From Branchiibius sp. NY16-3462-2 (lineage in GTDB: Bacteria; Actinomycetota; Actinomycetes; Actinomycetales; Dermatophilaceae): 64,000 nucleotides of DNA. Location: the NCBI RefSeq assembly GCF_001594145.1, contig NZ_LVCF01000001.1, forward strand, positions 635,032 through 699,031, written 5' to 3'. The translations under genes and the position numbers were made by a program. A model generated the notes under the pieces. It had not been told where the DNA came from. It saw only the letters and a program-made list of their open reading frames with translations, and made no database searches. This document shows positions 43,864-52,310 of the stretch, piece by piece. Each line of letters opens with the position of its first letter. Within the stretch, counting starts at the first letter, position 1.

Positions 43864-44847
43864 TCAGCCGACGCGTTCTTCGGACCAGCGAGCGGTGAGT
43901 TCTTCTCGGGCTGTGAGGTATTCGCTGCGCAGGCGAGCGACCAATTCCGCGACAGTGCCGGCTGCCTCGATCGCGCCGATTCCCTGACCCGAACCCCAGA
44001 TGTCCCGCCAGGCCTTCGCATCGCCACTGCTCGATCCGAAGCTCATCGCCGAGGGGTCCGACGTGGGCAGGTTGTCCGGGTCCAGGCCGGCCGCCTCGAT
44101 GCTGCCGCGCAGATAGTTGCCGTGCACCCCGGTGAACAGGTTGCTGTAGACGATGTCGCTGGCCCCGGACTTGACCACCATCTGCCGGTAGTCGTCCGCG
44201 ACGTTGGCCTCGACCGTCGACAAGAAGGCCGAGCCGACGTAGGCGAAGTCGGCACCTGCTGCTTGGGCCGCCAGCACCGACCGGCCGTGCGCGATCGCTC
44301 CCGACAGCAGCAGCGGACCGTCGAACCAGGCACGGATCTCGGACAACAAGGCGAACGGGGACAACGTGCCCGCGTGACCACCGGCACCGGCTGCGACGGC
44401 GATCAAACCGTCCGCGCCCTTCTCAATTGCCTTGTGCGCGAACGTGTTGTTGATGACGTCGTGCAGGACGATGCCGCCGTAGGAATGCACCGCCTCGTTG
44501 ATCTCCGGCCGCGCCCCGAGCGAGGTGATCACGATCGGAACCTTGTGCTCCACGATCGTGGCCATATCGGCTTCCAGGCGGTCGTTGGAGCGATGAACGA
44601 TCTGGTTCACCGCGAACGGGGCGACGATCGCGCCAGGGTGCGCATCGGCGTACGACGCGCAGCGCTCGGTGATCTCATCCAGCCAGTCGCCCAACAGGCT
44701 CGCCGGGCGGGCGTTCAGCGCCGGAAAGGCCCCGATAACCCCGGCCGTGCACTCGGCCACCACCAGGTCAGGACCGGATGCGATGAACATGGGAGAGGCC
44801 ACCACCGGCACCGACAACGGGGACGAGAGGATTTCGGGTAACGACAT
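43864..44847 (-). CDS. Nitronate monooxygenase / NPD-like flavoprotein
   Basis: A 327-residue TIM-barrel FMN enzyme. The catalytic His lies in AGAGGHAGTLSP, and the FMN-phosphate region in LLLSGAIAHGRSVLAAQAAGADFAYVGSAFL. It oxidises alkyl nitronates such as propionate-3-nitronate to nitrite-releasing products, or is a related dehydrogenase. AAGGA lies seven bases upstream of the ATG at 44847; the frame continues to 44922 without support. Confidence 0.9.
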   Translation of the reverse strand: MSLPEILSSPLSVPVVASPMFIASGPDLVVAECTAGVIGAFPALNARPASLLGDWLDEITERCASYADAHPGAIVAPFAVNQIVHRSNDRLEADMATIVEHKVPIVITSLGARPEINEAVHSYGGIVLHDVINNTFAHKAIEKGADGLIAVAAGAGGHAGTLSPFALLSEIRAWFDGPLLLSGAIAHGRSVLAAQAAGADFAYVGSAFLSTVEANVADDYRQMVVKSGASDIVYSNLFTGVHGNYLRGSIEAAGLDPDNLPTSDPSAMSFGSSSGDAKAWRDIWGSGQGIGAIEAAGTVAELVARLRSEYLTAREELTARWSEERVG

Positions 44848-44918
44848 AAGGGGTCCTTCTGATCGGGCGGAAGCGCAGCCCTCAGTGTCCCAGCCGCCGA
44901 GCGGGGAGATACCGGCGG

Positions 44919-46496
44919 TCATTGTGAGCTAGTCAGAGTCGCGACCAACCCAACGATTCTCGCGATGAGTGGGTCCTCAACGGGCATCCACATCCGGGTC
45001 CTCTGGCGGGCTTCGATCTCGACCGGATCGCCGTTGCGCGTCACTCGAGCTGTGGCTAGGTGCACGCGGGTATCACCGACCTCGATAAACCGGCCCTCGA
45101 CTCGTGGCTGTGGCCCGGACCCGGAATTGATCTCTCCCACAACGTGACTCAGGATCTCCGCTCGTAGGGCGAGCACGCCGTGTGCGGTCATAGTCACACT
45201 TGCCCGACTATCCGTCGTCGATTCAAGCGCGACGCCCGATGTACTGAGGATCAGATCCACTGAGCGCAGCATCTCTGACGCTGGCACAGGAGGCAGTTCG
45301 TCAGAGTCGACCAGCCGCGTGTCGATGACCGCATCGCGATCCCCGAGAACCGGCTCCGCTCGACCGAGGACGACCTCCCGGACTCCGATGTCCCCGTAGA
45401 GCCCTGGATACAAAGGGTTGTCCGTGCGCACTTCGCAGCGAAGGCCCTCCACATCACGGGCCAAACCGTCCGGACCCGTGCTCCAGCCCTGAGACCGGGC
45501 CACGCCCATGAACTGTTTGACCTCGACGATCATCGGAGCAAATCCGTGGTCGGCTGGCGAGTAGTGTTCGCGAAAAGCCTGGCGAAAGGGCTGATCGATC
45601 TTGTGTGCCCAAAGGTGCGCACGCCAGGCGGCACGCTCATCGCTGGTTGCCGTTACGGGATGCCATAGCCGCACCGTCCCGTCGTCGCCAGGGAATACGG
45701 AGGTTCCATCGACATCGGAGAACGCGTCCGGGGCGCCAATAAAGGTCCTGCCGTCGTCGAGGATCCAGATCAGGCGCGAGGCCACGCGTGCTGTCTGATC
45801 CGTCGAGAACATCAACCTCTGCCAGGTGGCCACGGACCACTCAGGCCTGGTCATCCAGCAGGCCTCCAGTGCACGGATCCAGGCATTCAGTTGGGTTTTG
45901 CTCAACTCACCGTCGATCGGCGTGCGCAATGCGACCTCGGGCCTGGCCGACAAAGTGCGCCGCGCCGTTTGGATGTCCTTCTGCAGCTTCTTGCGTACCC
46001 CCGCGTGGCGGATGGCAGGCACGGCTTCCTGTAACAGGGCGATCGACTCGGGAGTAGGCGCGTCCCGGACTGCACGGGAGATCGCGAAACATATGGATTG
46101 CGAGGGGACCGTCTTGGCTGCCGTTGGTGCGACTGCGCTATCCGCGAGCAACCCAGCCACCGTCGCAGAATGAGCCCATGGTCGGTCCATCCATAACCCG
46201 GTTGCCAATGCTCGATGGACAACCCGCGCCTCGTCGGCGGTGAAGGCAGCATCCGGCTGGTACGGCAGATCTCCGACCTGCACCGAACGGGCCCTTTCTG
46301 CGGCGATATCCAAGACGTGTCTGGCGAACTCGTCGTAGGCCAGGTCATCACCAAGTGCTCGGAACTCTGGCCCAAGCCCGGTCGCATCCCAGTGCTCGCG
46401 GACCGTCGCCAACGCGGCGCCGGCAGACGGCCCCAAGGCGGGCTCCATCTGATCTTCCAGCGCGCATAACTCGCCCTGGCTTTCAGAACTCAACAA
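44919..46496 (-). CDS. DUF4132-like protein, probably frameshifted near its start
   Basis: The open frame gives 525 residues. The central part (WHPVTATSDERAAWRAH, then KIDQPFRQAFREHY) matches the conserved core of DUF4132 proteins, which are usually much longer. The only starts in this frame are TTG codons at 46496 and 46493, yet the codons upstream still look coding (REEWRKLL). A good start exists in another frame: ATG at 46560 with GGAAAGG upstream, reading MSLTDQVSTLMRRTS and then a TGA. Removing one C from the CCC run near 46515 joins the two smoothly. The gene is therefore either disrupted or misread by one base. Confidence 0.75.
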   Translation of the reverse strand: MLSSESQGELCALEDQMEPALGPSAGAALATVREHWDATGLGPEFRALGDDLAYDEFARHVLDIAAERARSVQVGDLPYQPDAAFTADEARVVHRALATGLWMDRPWAHSATVAGLLADSAVAPTAAKTVPSQSICFAISRAVRDAPTPESIALLQEAVPAIRHAGVRKKLQKDIQTARRTLSARPEVALRTPIDGELSKTQLNAWIRALEACWMTRPEWSVATWQRLMFSTDQTARVASRLIWILDDGRTFIGAPDAFSDVDGTSVFPGDDGTVRLWHPVTATSDERAAWRAHLWAHKIDQPFRQAFREHYSPADHGFAPMIVEVKQFMGVARSQGWSTGPDGLARDVEGLRCEVRTDNPLYPGLYGDIGVREVVLGRAEPVLGDRDAVIDTRLVDSDELPPVPASEMLRSVDLILSTSGVALESTTDSRASVTMTAHGVLALRAEILSHVVGEINSGSGPQPRVEGRFIEVGDTRVHLATARVTRNGDPVEIEARQRTRMWMPVEDPLIARIVGLVATLTSSQ

Positions 46497-46730
46497 CTTC
46501 CGCCATTCCTCACGGGCTCGTCCTGCGCATGAGGGTGCTGACCTGATCAGTCAACGACATGGGGGACCCTTTCCGATGGGCCAAAGGCGTAGCCCACAGC
46601 TTCGCATCACGCTGCGCGCGATGCCCGGAACGCGCGACACCAATCTGCCGTGCGGCCATCCGAATCCGGTGCCGGTGCCGAACCACTTCCCGATCAGCGC
46701 CGCTGGCGCTGCAGGCAGGAAGGTGCCGTG

Positions 46731-47153
46731 ATGAACCGGATCTTTGGTCAATCGCTGAACGTGCCGTGGCGCTGGGTGGTAATCGTGGCCGCCCTCGTCG
46801 CCGCCGTGGCCCACATCCCGGTCATCGCACCCCACCTGGACGAAGCGCCGTACATGGGCGTGCTCTTCATCATCCTCACGCTCGCCTGTGCGGCGCTCGC
46901 CGTCACCCTGATCGTGCACGACGGGCCGGTGGTCTACGGCCTGACGGTGCTGACTTGCGGGCTGGCAGTCATCGGGTACGCCGCGACCCGGCTCGTCGCG
47001 TTCCCGATGCTTTCCGACGACGTGGGTAACTGGCTCGAACCACTGGGCGTCGTCTCGATCATCTCCGAATCCATCGCTGTCGTGGGGTCGGTGATTGCCC
47101 TAGTCCGTGGCAGGTCGACGACCGGCCAGCACCTGGCTACATCGGGCTCATAA
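46731..47153 (+). CDS. Small four-helix membrane protein
   Basis: A 140-residue protein with four hydrophobic segments (about residues 14-30, 40-58, 63-85 and 105-125) and short loops. AGGAAGG lies upstream of the ATG; the frame from 46650 is unsupported. No family is recognised. It is followed by a hairpin and the tRNA gene on the other strand. Confidence 0.7.
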   Translation: MNRIFGQSLNVPWRWVVIVAALVAAVAHIPVIAPHLDEAPYMGVLFIILTLACAALAVTLIVHDGPVVYGLTVLTCGLAVIGYAATRLVAFPMLSDDVGNWLEPLGVVSIISESIAVVGSVIALVRGRSTTGQHLATSGS

Positions 47154-47161
47154 CGCAAGAA

Positions 47162-47191
47162 GCGCTGACCGGCATTTCTGCTGGTCAGCGC
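47162..47191. terminator. Hairpin terminator between the membrane-protein gene and tRNA-Thr
   Basis: Nine-base arms GCGCTGACC/GGTCAGCGC around a 12-base centre. On the minus strand it lies ten bases beyond the tRNA 3' end and is followed by TTCTT. It also lies just after the convergent membrane-protein gene. Confidence 0.75.
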
Positions 47192-47201
47192 CCTTCTGCA
47201 G

Positions 47202-47275
47202 AGCCGCCTATCGGAATCGAACCGATGACCTATTCATTACGAGTGAATCGCTCTGGCCAACTGAGCTAAGGCGGC
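47202..47275 (-). tRNA. tRNA-Thr (anticodon CGT)
   Basis: A 74-base cloverleaf: 7-base acceptor GCCGCCT/AGGCGGC, D-arm GCTC/GAGC, anticodon arm ATTCA-CTCGTAA-TGAAT, variable AGGTC, T-arm ATCGG-TTCGATT-CCGAT, discriminator T. CCA is not encoded. It reads ACG codons. Confidence 0.97.
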
Positions 47276-47442
47276 ATACCCGCCTGCTGGATCACAGCCG
47301 GACGGGCCCGACGAGTATAAGCGGACGCACGCCGGGCGACCGAATCGAGATGGTGTGCCACCGACGGGTTCGGTCATGGATGGCCAGTCTGAAGCGTTCG
47401 AACCGGCCAACGGTGACCAAACCCGGGACGGAGGAAGCAGCG

Positions 47443-49038
47443 TCAGCAGGCCTTGCCCTCCGGCGGCACCGTGCCGTTGATCAGGTAGGCGTCCACCGTG
47501 TTGTCCACGCACGACGACCCCTGGGAGAAGTACGCCGTGTGGCCGTCTCCGTCGTAGGTCAGCAAGTGACCGTCGGCGAGCTCGGCAGCGAGTTGCTGGG
47601 ACCAGGCGTACGGCGTGGCCGGGTCACGCGTCGTACCCACCACCAGGATCGGACCCGAACCTTCGGCGGTGATCTTTCCCAGCGGCTTGCTCGGCTGGTA
47701 GGGCCACACGCCGCAGACCAGCGAGCCCCAGGCGAGCATCGGACCCCAGGTGGGTGCCTGCTTGGCGAACTCGGCGGCTTCCTTCTCCGTGGCGGCCAGA
47801 TCCGCCGAGCCACCCCGGTCCAGACAGGACACCGGGTTGATGACCTGCATCAGGTTGCCGCTGTAGCTGCCGTCCGCGTTGCGCTGGGCATACTGGTTGG
47901 CCAGGTCCATCAACGGGTTGCCGTCGCCCTCGAAGGCGGACTTGAACGCGTCGGTCAGCACGGGCCACAGGTCCTTGGAGTACATCGCCTCCGCGATGCC
48001 ATAGGTGGCCCAGCCCTCCGTCAGCTGCGTGACGTCAGCGTTGCCGGACACCGGCAGAGGGTTGGCGTCCAGACCACTGAGGAAGCTGCGGATCTTGGCC
48101 ATCCCGGAGTCGACGTCCGAACCCAACGGGCACGAGCCGCCGGCCACGCAGTTGCTCACATAAGCGCGGGTCGCCTGCTCGAAGCCCTTGGCCTGACCCA
48201 GGTTCATCTGCTCACTGGTGATGTCCGGTGGCACGACACCGTCCAGCACGAAGCGACCGACCTTACTGGGGAACATCCCGGCATAGACCGAACCGATCAG
48301 CGTGCCGTAGGACTTGCCCAGGTAGTCCAGCTTCTCCTCGCCCAGTGCGGCCCGCAGGATGTCCATGTCCTTGGCCACGTCGATGGTCGAGACGTGCGCG
48401 AGCAACGGACCCGCCTTGGCCTTACAGCTATCTGCGAATTCCTTTGACTGCGTGAGCAATTCCTGTGCGCCGTCGGTTCCGTTAGGCGTCGGGTCTGCAC
48501 CGAGCCAGTTATCCATCTTGGTGTCGTCGACGCAGGTGATCGGCGCCGAGCGGCCCACCCCGCGCGGGTCGAAACCGACGACGTCGAACTGGCTGCGCAC
48601 CGCGCCACTGACGATCTGGTCGGCCGCCGCCGCGTAGTCGTAACCGGACCCGCCCGGGCCGCCGGGGTTGACGACCAGCGTGCCCTTCTTGGTCCCCGAC
48701 GCCGGGACCTTGGACACCGCGATCTCGATCGAGGAGGTCGGGTTCGTGTAGTCCACCGGGACCTTGAGCTTGGCGCATTGGACTCCGTTGCAGTCCTGCC
48801 AGTCCAACTTCTGCGCGTAGTACTGGTCAAGATCCGCCGATGACGGGCTGGACGTGCCGGACGTGCCGGAAGATGACCCGCTGGCCGAGGACGTCGTCGA
48901 GGAGGACGAACTCGCCGACGAACTGGGCGGCTGCACCGTGACCGTGCTGGAACACGCCGCGAGGCCGCCGACCGCCGCGATCGCGACGGCGCCGTGCAGG
49001 ATGCTGCGGGAGAAACGCATGCGCCGACGGTACGTCAT
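47443..49038 (-). CDS. Secreted tripeptidyl-aminopeptidase-like alpha/beta hydrolase (lipoprotein)
   Basis: A 531-residue exported hydrolase. The lipobox LAAC gives Cys29, followed by a Ser/Thr/Gly-rich linker of about 35 residues. NPGGPGGSG is the oxyanion region, the nucleophile Ser is in GKSYGTLIG, Asp in TTRDPATPY and His in GDGHTAYFSQGSSC. The C-terminal TAP-like domain has paired Cys. It is typical of Streptomyces-type tripeptidyl aminopeptidases on the cell surface. The ATG at 49038 overlaps the holB stop as ATGA; Met7 at 49020 is an alternative start. Confidence 0.92.
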   Translation of the reverse strand: MTYRRRMRFSRSILHGAVAIAAVGGLAACSSTVTVQPPSSSASSSSSTTSSASGSSSGTSGTSSPSSADLDQYYAQKLDWQDCNGVQCAKLKVPVDYTNPTSSIEIAVSKVPASGTKKGTLVVNPGGPGGSGYDYAAAADQIVSGAVRSQFDVVGFDPRGVGRSAPITCVDDTKMDNWLGADPTPNGTDGAQELLTQSKEFADSCKAKAGPLLAHVSTIDVAKDMDILRAALGEEKLDYLGKSYGTLIGSVYAGMFPSKVGRFVLDGVVPPDITSEQMNLGQAKGFEQATRAYVSNCVAGGSCPLGSDVDSGMAKIRSFLSGLDANPLPVSGNADVTQLTEGWATYGIAEAMYSKDLWPVLTDAFKSAFEGDGNPLMDLANQYAQRNADGSYSGNLMQVINPVSCLDRGGSADLAATEKEAAEFAKQAPTWGPMLAWGSLVCGVWPYQPSKPLGKITAEGSGPILVVGTTRDPATPYAWSQQLAAELADGHLLTYDGDGHTAYFSQGSSCVDNTVDAYLINGTVPPEGKAC

Positions 49039-50186
49039 CGACGCGACTGGGCGGGGACCTGCAAACTGATGGCCATCGCCTCCAGCGCCAGTTGCGGCGG
49101 CACGTTGGCCTCGATCCGGGTGCGGGCCAGGCTGATCGCATCCAGCGCTTGCAACAGGCCCGTCGGATCCAGCCGCCGCGCCAACTCGCGCACGGCCTCG
49201 GCCTGGGCGACGTTGACCAGATCGACCTGAGCATCGACGCTCACCATCAGTGCGTCGCGGTAGGTCGAGGCCAGGTCGATCAGCGCCCGGTCGACCATGT
49301 CCCGCGTGAACCGCGTGGCCCGCGCCTTCTGGTCCTTCTCCAGTTGGGACAACGCGGAACGTACGGCGGGTGGCTGGGTCCGCGCGGCCGGATCAGCCCC
49401 GAGTTGCACCAGTAACTTCTCCCGCTCGGCCGCGTTGCGTTCGGCGGCGCTCGCACCGGACTCCGCGCCGGCAACCTGCACCAACGCATCCGCTGCAGCC
49501 ATCGCGGCACCGAAGTCGGTGATCCGCAACGGCAGCGCCACGATCTCATCGCGTCGGGCCCGCGCGTCGGCATCGCGGGCCAGCCGTCGTGCCAACCCCA
49601 CGTGGGACTGCGCCGCGCGAGCCGCTGCGAGTGCCGCACCGGCGTCGATGCCGTCGCGGCGGGATAACAACTCGGCGACCGCTTCCGGCGGCGGGGTGCG
49701 CAGACCCAGATGGCGCGACCGGCTGCGAATCGTGATGATCACGTCCTCCACCGACGGCGCGCACAGCAACCAGATCGTGCGGGCGGTGGGTTCCTCCAAG
49801 GACTTCAACAACGCATCGGCTGCCTGCTCGGTCAGCCGGTCGGCGTCCTCGACCACGATGACCCTCCAGGCCCCCACCGAGGGCCGGCGCTGGGCCAGCT
49901 CGGTCAGCCGCCGGGCCTCCTTGACGGAGATCGACAGACCCTGGGTGGCCACCAACTCGACGTCGGCGTGGGAGCCGTCCAGCGCCGTACGACACTCGGT
50001 GCACTCCCCGCACCCACCGCGCGGGCATTCCAGGGCGGCGGCGAAAGCCCTTGCCGCCGTTGACCGCCCGGACCCAGGGGGGCCGGTGAACAACCAGGCG
50101 TGCGTGTTGGCCGCCGGGTCGGCCACGGCTTCGGAGAGGGTGCGTACGACGTGGGGTTGCCCGATCACGTCCGTCCAGACGCTCAC
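49035..50186 (-). CDS. holB: DNA polymerase III delta' subunit
   Basis: A 383-residue clamp-loader subunit. The P-loop reads GPPGSGRST, with Arg in place of Lys, as expected for the non-hydrolysing delta' subunit. A Cys4 zinc module (CPRGGCGECTEC) follows. EDADRLTEQAADALLKSLEEP replaces the DEAD-like box region and is the family hallmark. It overlaps tmk as in many bacteria. Confidence 0.95.
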   Translation of the reverse strand: MSVWTDVIGQPHVVRTLSEAVADPAANTHAWLFTGPPGSGRSTAARAFAAALECPRGGCGECTECRTALDGSHADVELVATQGLSISVKEARRLTELAQRRPSVGAWRVIVVEDADRLTEQAADALLKSLEEPTARTIWLLCAPSVEDVIITIRSRSRHLGLRTPPPEAVAELLSRRDGIDAGAALAAARAAQSHVGLARRLARDADARARRDEIVALPLRITDFGAAMAAADALVQVAGAESGASAAERNAAEREKLLVQLGADPAARTQPPAVRSALSQLEKDQKARATRFTRDMVDRALIDLASTYRDALMVSVDAQVDLVNVAQAEAVRELARRLDPTGLLQALDAISLARTRIEANVPPQLALEAMAISLQVPAQSRR

Positions 50187-50791
50187 GCCAACCGCTCCCG
50201 TGCTGCTGCCTCGATGTCCTTGGCCAATTCGTCGGCGGGACGGGTCGCATCCAGCACGAGGTACCGCTGCGGCTCGGCGGCGGCCAGTCCCAGGAAGTGC
50301 TCACGCACCCGGCCGTGGAAGTCGTCGGCTTCCTGCTCGAGCCGGTCGTGCACTTCCCCGCGCCGCTCGCGACCGGTCTCGGCAGGGACGTCCAGCAGCA
50401 CGGTCAGATCGGGCAGCAGGCCTTCGGTCCCCCACAGCGACAGCCCGCGGACATCCTCAGCGGCGAGCTCGCGGCCAGCCCCCTGGTAGGCGATCGAGGA
50501 GTCGAGATAGCGGTCCTGCAGCACGATCGCGTCGCGCTCCAGCGCGGGCCGGACGACGGTCGCGACGTGATGGGCGCGGTCGGCGGCGAACAGCAGCGCT
50601 TCGGCACGGGGCGCGACGTGCTCACCGTGCAACAGGACGTCGCGGATGGCCTGGCCGACCGGCGTACCTCCCGGCTCCCGGGTGACCACGATCTCCCGGC
50701 CGGTGTCCGCCAGGGCCTCGCGCAGCGCGGTGAGCTGGGTGGTCTTGCCCGCGCCGTCGCCGCCTTCGAAGACGAGGAAGAAGCCGGGCAC
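50183..50791 (-). CDS. tmk: Thymidylate kinase
   Basis: A 202-residue kinase making dTDP from dTMP. The P-loop GGDGAGKTTQ is at 10-19, the DR-Y motif at QDRYLDSSIAYQG, and a LID region with REREGE-like ETGRERRGE near 140. The start is GTG at 50791. TAGAGT lies six bases upstream, a likely leaderless promoter for tmk-holB-peptidase. Confidence 0.96.
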   Translation of the reverse strand: MPGFFLVFEGGDGAGKTTQLTALREALADTGREIVVTREPGGTPVGQAIRDVLLHGEHVAPRAEALLFAADRAHHVATVVRPALERDAIVLQDRYLDSSIAYQGAGRELAAEDVRGLSLWGTEGLLPDLTVLLDVPAETGRERRGEVHDRLEQEADDFHGRVREHFLGLAAAEPQRYLVLDATRPADELAKDIEAAARERLA

Positions 50792-50797
50792 GGCGCC

Positions 50798-50803
50798 ACT
50801 CTA
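50798..50803 (-). promoter_or_regulatory. Candidate -10 hexamer TAGAGT for tmk
   Basis: On the minus strand TAGAGT ends six bases before the tmk GTG. Confidence 0.5.
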
Positions 50804-50826
50804 ATCGGGCGGACCGACAGCGGTCG

Positions 50827-50832
50827 TAGGGT
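50827..50832 (+). promoter_or_regulatory. Candidate -10 hexamer TAGGGT for the serine hydrolase gene
   Basis: TAGGGT ends seven bases before the GTG at 50840. The two -10 hexamers of this 48-base divergent region are only 23 bases apart, so the two promoters should compete. Confidence 0.45.
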
Positions 50833-50839
50833 CGGGGAT

Positions 50840-52183
50840 GTGACTGATCTTCTGCCGTCCACCACCAACGCCCTCGACCGCCTCGCCGTGGAGGCCCAGG
50901 TGGCCAGTCGCACGCCGGCCCTGGTCGCGGGGGTGGCCCGCCAGGGATCCCTGGTCTGGTCGACCGCGATCGGGTCGGCGTCGCTGGACGATCCGAACGT
51001 GCCCCTGGGCGATGACACACAGTTCCTGGTCGCCTCGAACACCAAGACCTTCGTCGCGGTGCAGATCATGCAGCTGCGCGACGAGGGCAAGCTGTCGCTG
51101 GATGACACGATCGATCAGCATCTGCCCTCGGCGCACACCGGGGTGACGATCCGCCAGATGCTCTCCCACCTGACCGGCATGCAGCGCGAGCCGGTGGGCG
51201 ACGTGTGGGACACCTTGGAGTTCCCCTCGCGCTCGGAGTTGATCGACGGCTGGAACGCCGCGCGGCGGGTCGGCCGCCCGCACGACCACTGGCACTACTC
51301 GAACCTGTGTTACGCGATGCTCGGTGAGCTCATCGCCCAACTCGATGGGGTCTCGTGGGCTGACTCCTTGCAGCGACGGTTGCTGGATCCGCTCGGGCTG
51401 ACCCGCACGACGCTGTCGTTGCAGGCCCCGCACACCGAGCAGTACTACGTGCCGCACTACACCGATGTGCCGGTCAGCGAGCCGCTGATCATCAAGGACG
51501 CGATGGCTCCGGCGGGGTCGGTGTGCAGCACGCTGTCGGACATGGTCCGCTGGCACGGTTTCCTGCTGGATCCGGACTCCTCGATCCTGTCCCCCGACAC
51601 CGCTCTCGAGATGCGCCAGCCGCAGGCCATGGTCGATGGCACCTGGACTGCCGGGTATGGCCTGGGTCTGCAACTGGTGCGGCACGAGGAGCGGACCTGG
51701 TTCGGGCACACCGGCGGGCTGCCGGGCGGGATCACCGGGTTCTTCTCCGAGGCGTCGTCGGGGACGACCGGGGCCGTGTTGATGAACAACACCGCGTCGA
51801 AAGACCCGGCGGGTGTGGCCGTGTCCCTTGGCACGTACGTCGAGACTCACGACCCGCTCGTACCCTCCCCCTGGGTGCCGGGTTCGGTGGAGCCGCCGCA
51901 GCTGAAACCTCTTGTCGGACAGTGGTTCTCCGAGGGTGGTGGCTTCATCCTGTCGATCCGCGAGGGTCATCTGGAGGCCCGCGTCGAAGGCGCTCCTGCG
52001 ACCACGCCCCCGTCGATCTTCGAGCAGCAAGACCCCGACACGTTCCGCACGGTGTCCGGTCGCGAGCAGGGCGAGCTACTCGTCGTACGGCGACGCCCCG
52101 ACGGCTCGGTGCGCCAGTTCAACTGGGCCACCTACCGATTCACCCGCGACCCGCTCGGCTTCGGCGAACCCACCCCCGACTGA
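50840..52183 (+). CDS. Serine hydrolase of the beta-lactamase (class C/PBP-like) family
   Basis: A 447-residue cytoplasmic-looking serine hydrolase without a signal peptide. SNTK at 66-69 carries the nucleophile Ser66. YSN at 153-155 and HTGG (near 297) are the second and third motifs. The C-terminal about 110 residues form a small beta domain. Such proteins act as esterases, D-aminopeptidases or similar; a resistance role is not implied. GTG at 50840 was chosen by its -10; the upstream frame is antisense to tmk. Confidence 0.9.
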   Translation: MTDLLPSTTNALDRLAVEAQVASRTPALVAGVARQGSLVWSTAIGSASLDDPNVPLGDDTQFLVASNTKTFVAVQIMQLRDEGKLSLDDTIDQHLPSAHTGVTIRQMLSHLTGMQREPVGDVWDTLEFPSRSELIDGWNAARRVGRPHDHWHYSNLCYAMLGELIAQLDGVSWADSLQRRLLDPLGLTRTTLSLQAPHTEQYYVPHYTDVPVSEPLIIKDAMAPAGSVCSTLSDMVRWHGFLLDPDSSILSPDTALEMRQPQAMVDGTWTAGYGLGLQLVRHEERTWFGHTGGLPGGITGFFSEASSGTTGAVLMNNTASKDPAGVAVSLGTYVETHDPLVPSPWVPGSVEPPQLKPLVGQWFSEGGGFILSIREGHLEARVEGAPATTPPSIFEQQDPDTFRTVSGREQGELLVVRRRPDGSVRQFNWATYRFTRDPLGFGEPTPD

Positions 52184-52228
52184 GCGTTGGGCGCACGCGG
52201 GTGTGGACAGACCAGCTGCAGCGGACAC

Positions 52229-52271
52229 ATTTTGCGGGCTTCATGACGTCAAGTCATGAAGCCCGCAAAAT
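52229..52271. repeat. Perfect 19-base inverted repeat between the serine hydrolase gene and topA
   Basis: Arms ATTTTGCGGGCTTCATGAC and its exact complement surround a 5-base centre (GTCAA). The A/T tract order is the reverse of an intrinsic terminator: T-run first and A-run last, on both strands. It could still end transcription of the two convergent genes, but it looks more like a protein-binding or mobile-element-derived palindrome. Confidence 0.8.
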
Positions 52272-52310
52272 AAGTGCCCTCCCGCCAGATGGGTTCCGCG
52301 CGTCAGAGCG

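Noticed and set aside
47107..48447. 446-codon plus-strand frame over the tRNA and peptidase gene
   Set aside because: It crosses the tRNA and runs antisense to a clear lipoprotein hydrolase.
50840..52183. Beta-lactamase resistance gene
   Set aside because: The motifs fit the broad serine hydrolase family, there is no export signal, and the gene sits in a housekeeping neighbourhood.
52229..52271. Chromosome dimer-resolution (dif) site
   Set aside because: Only the GTCAAGT part resembles dif. The perfect 19-base symmetry is unlike the asymmetric 28-base dif.
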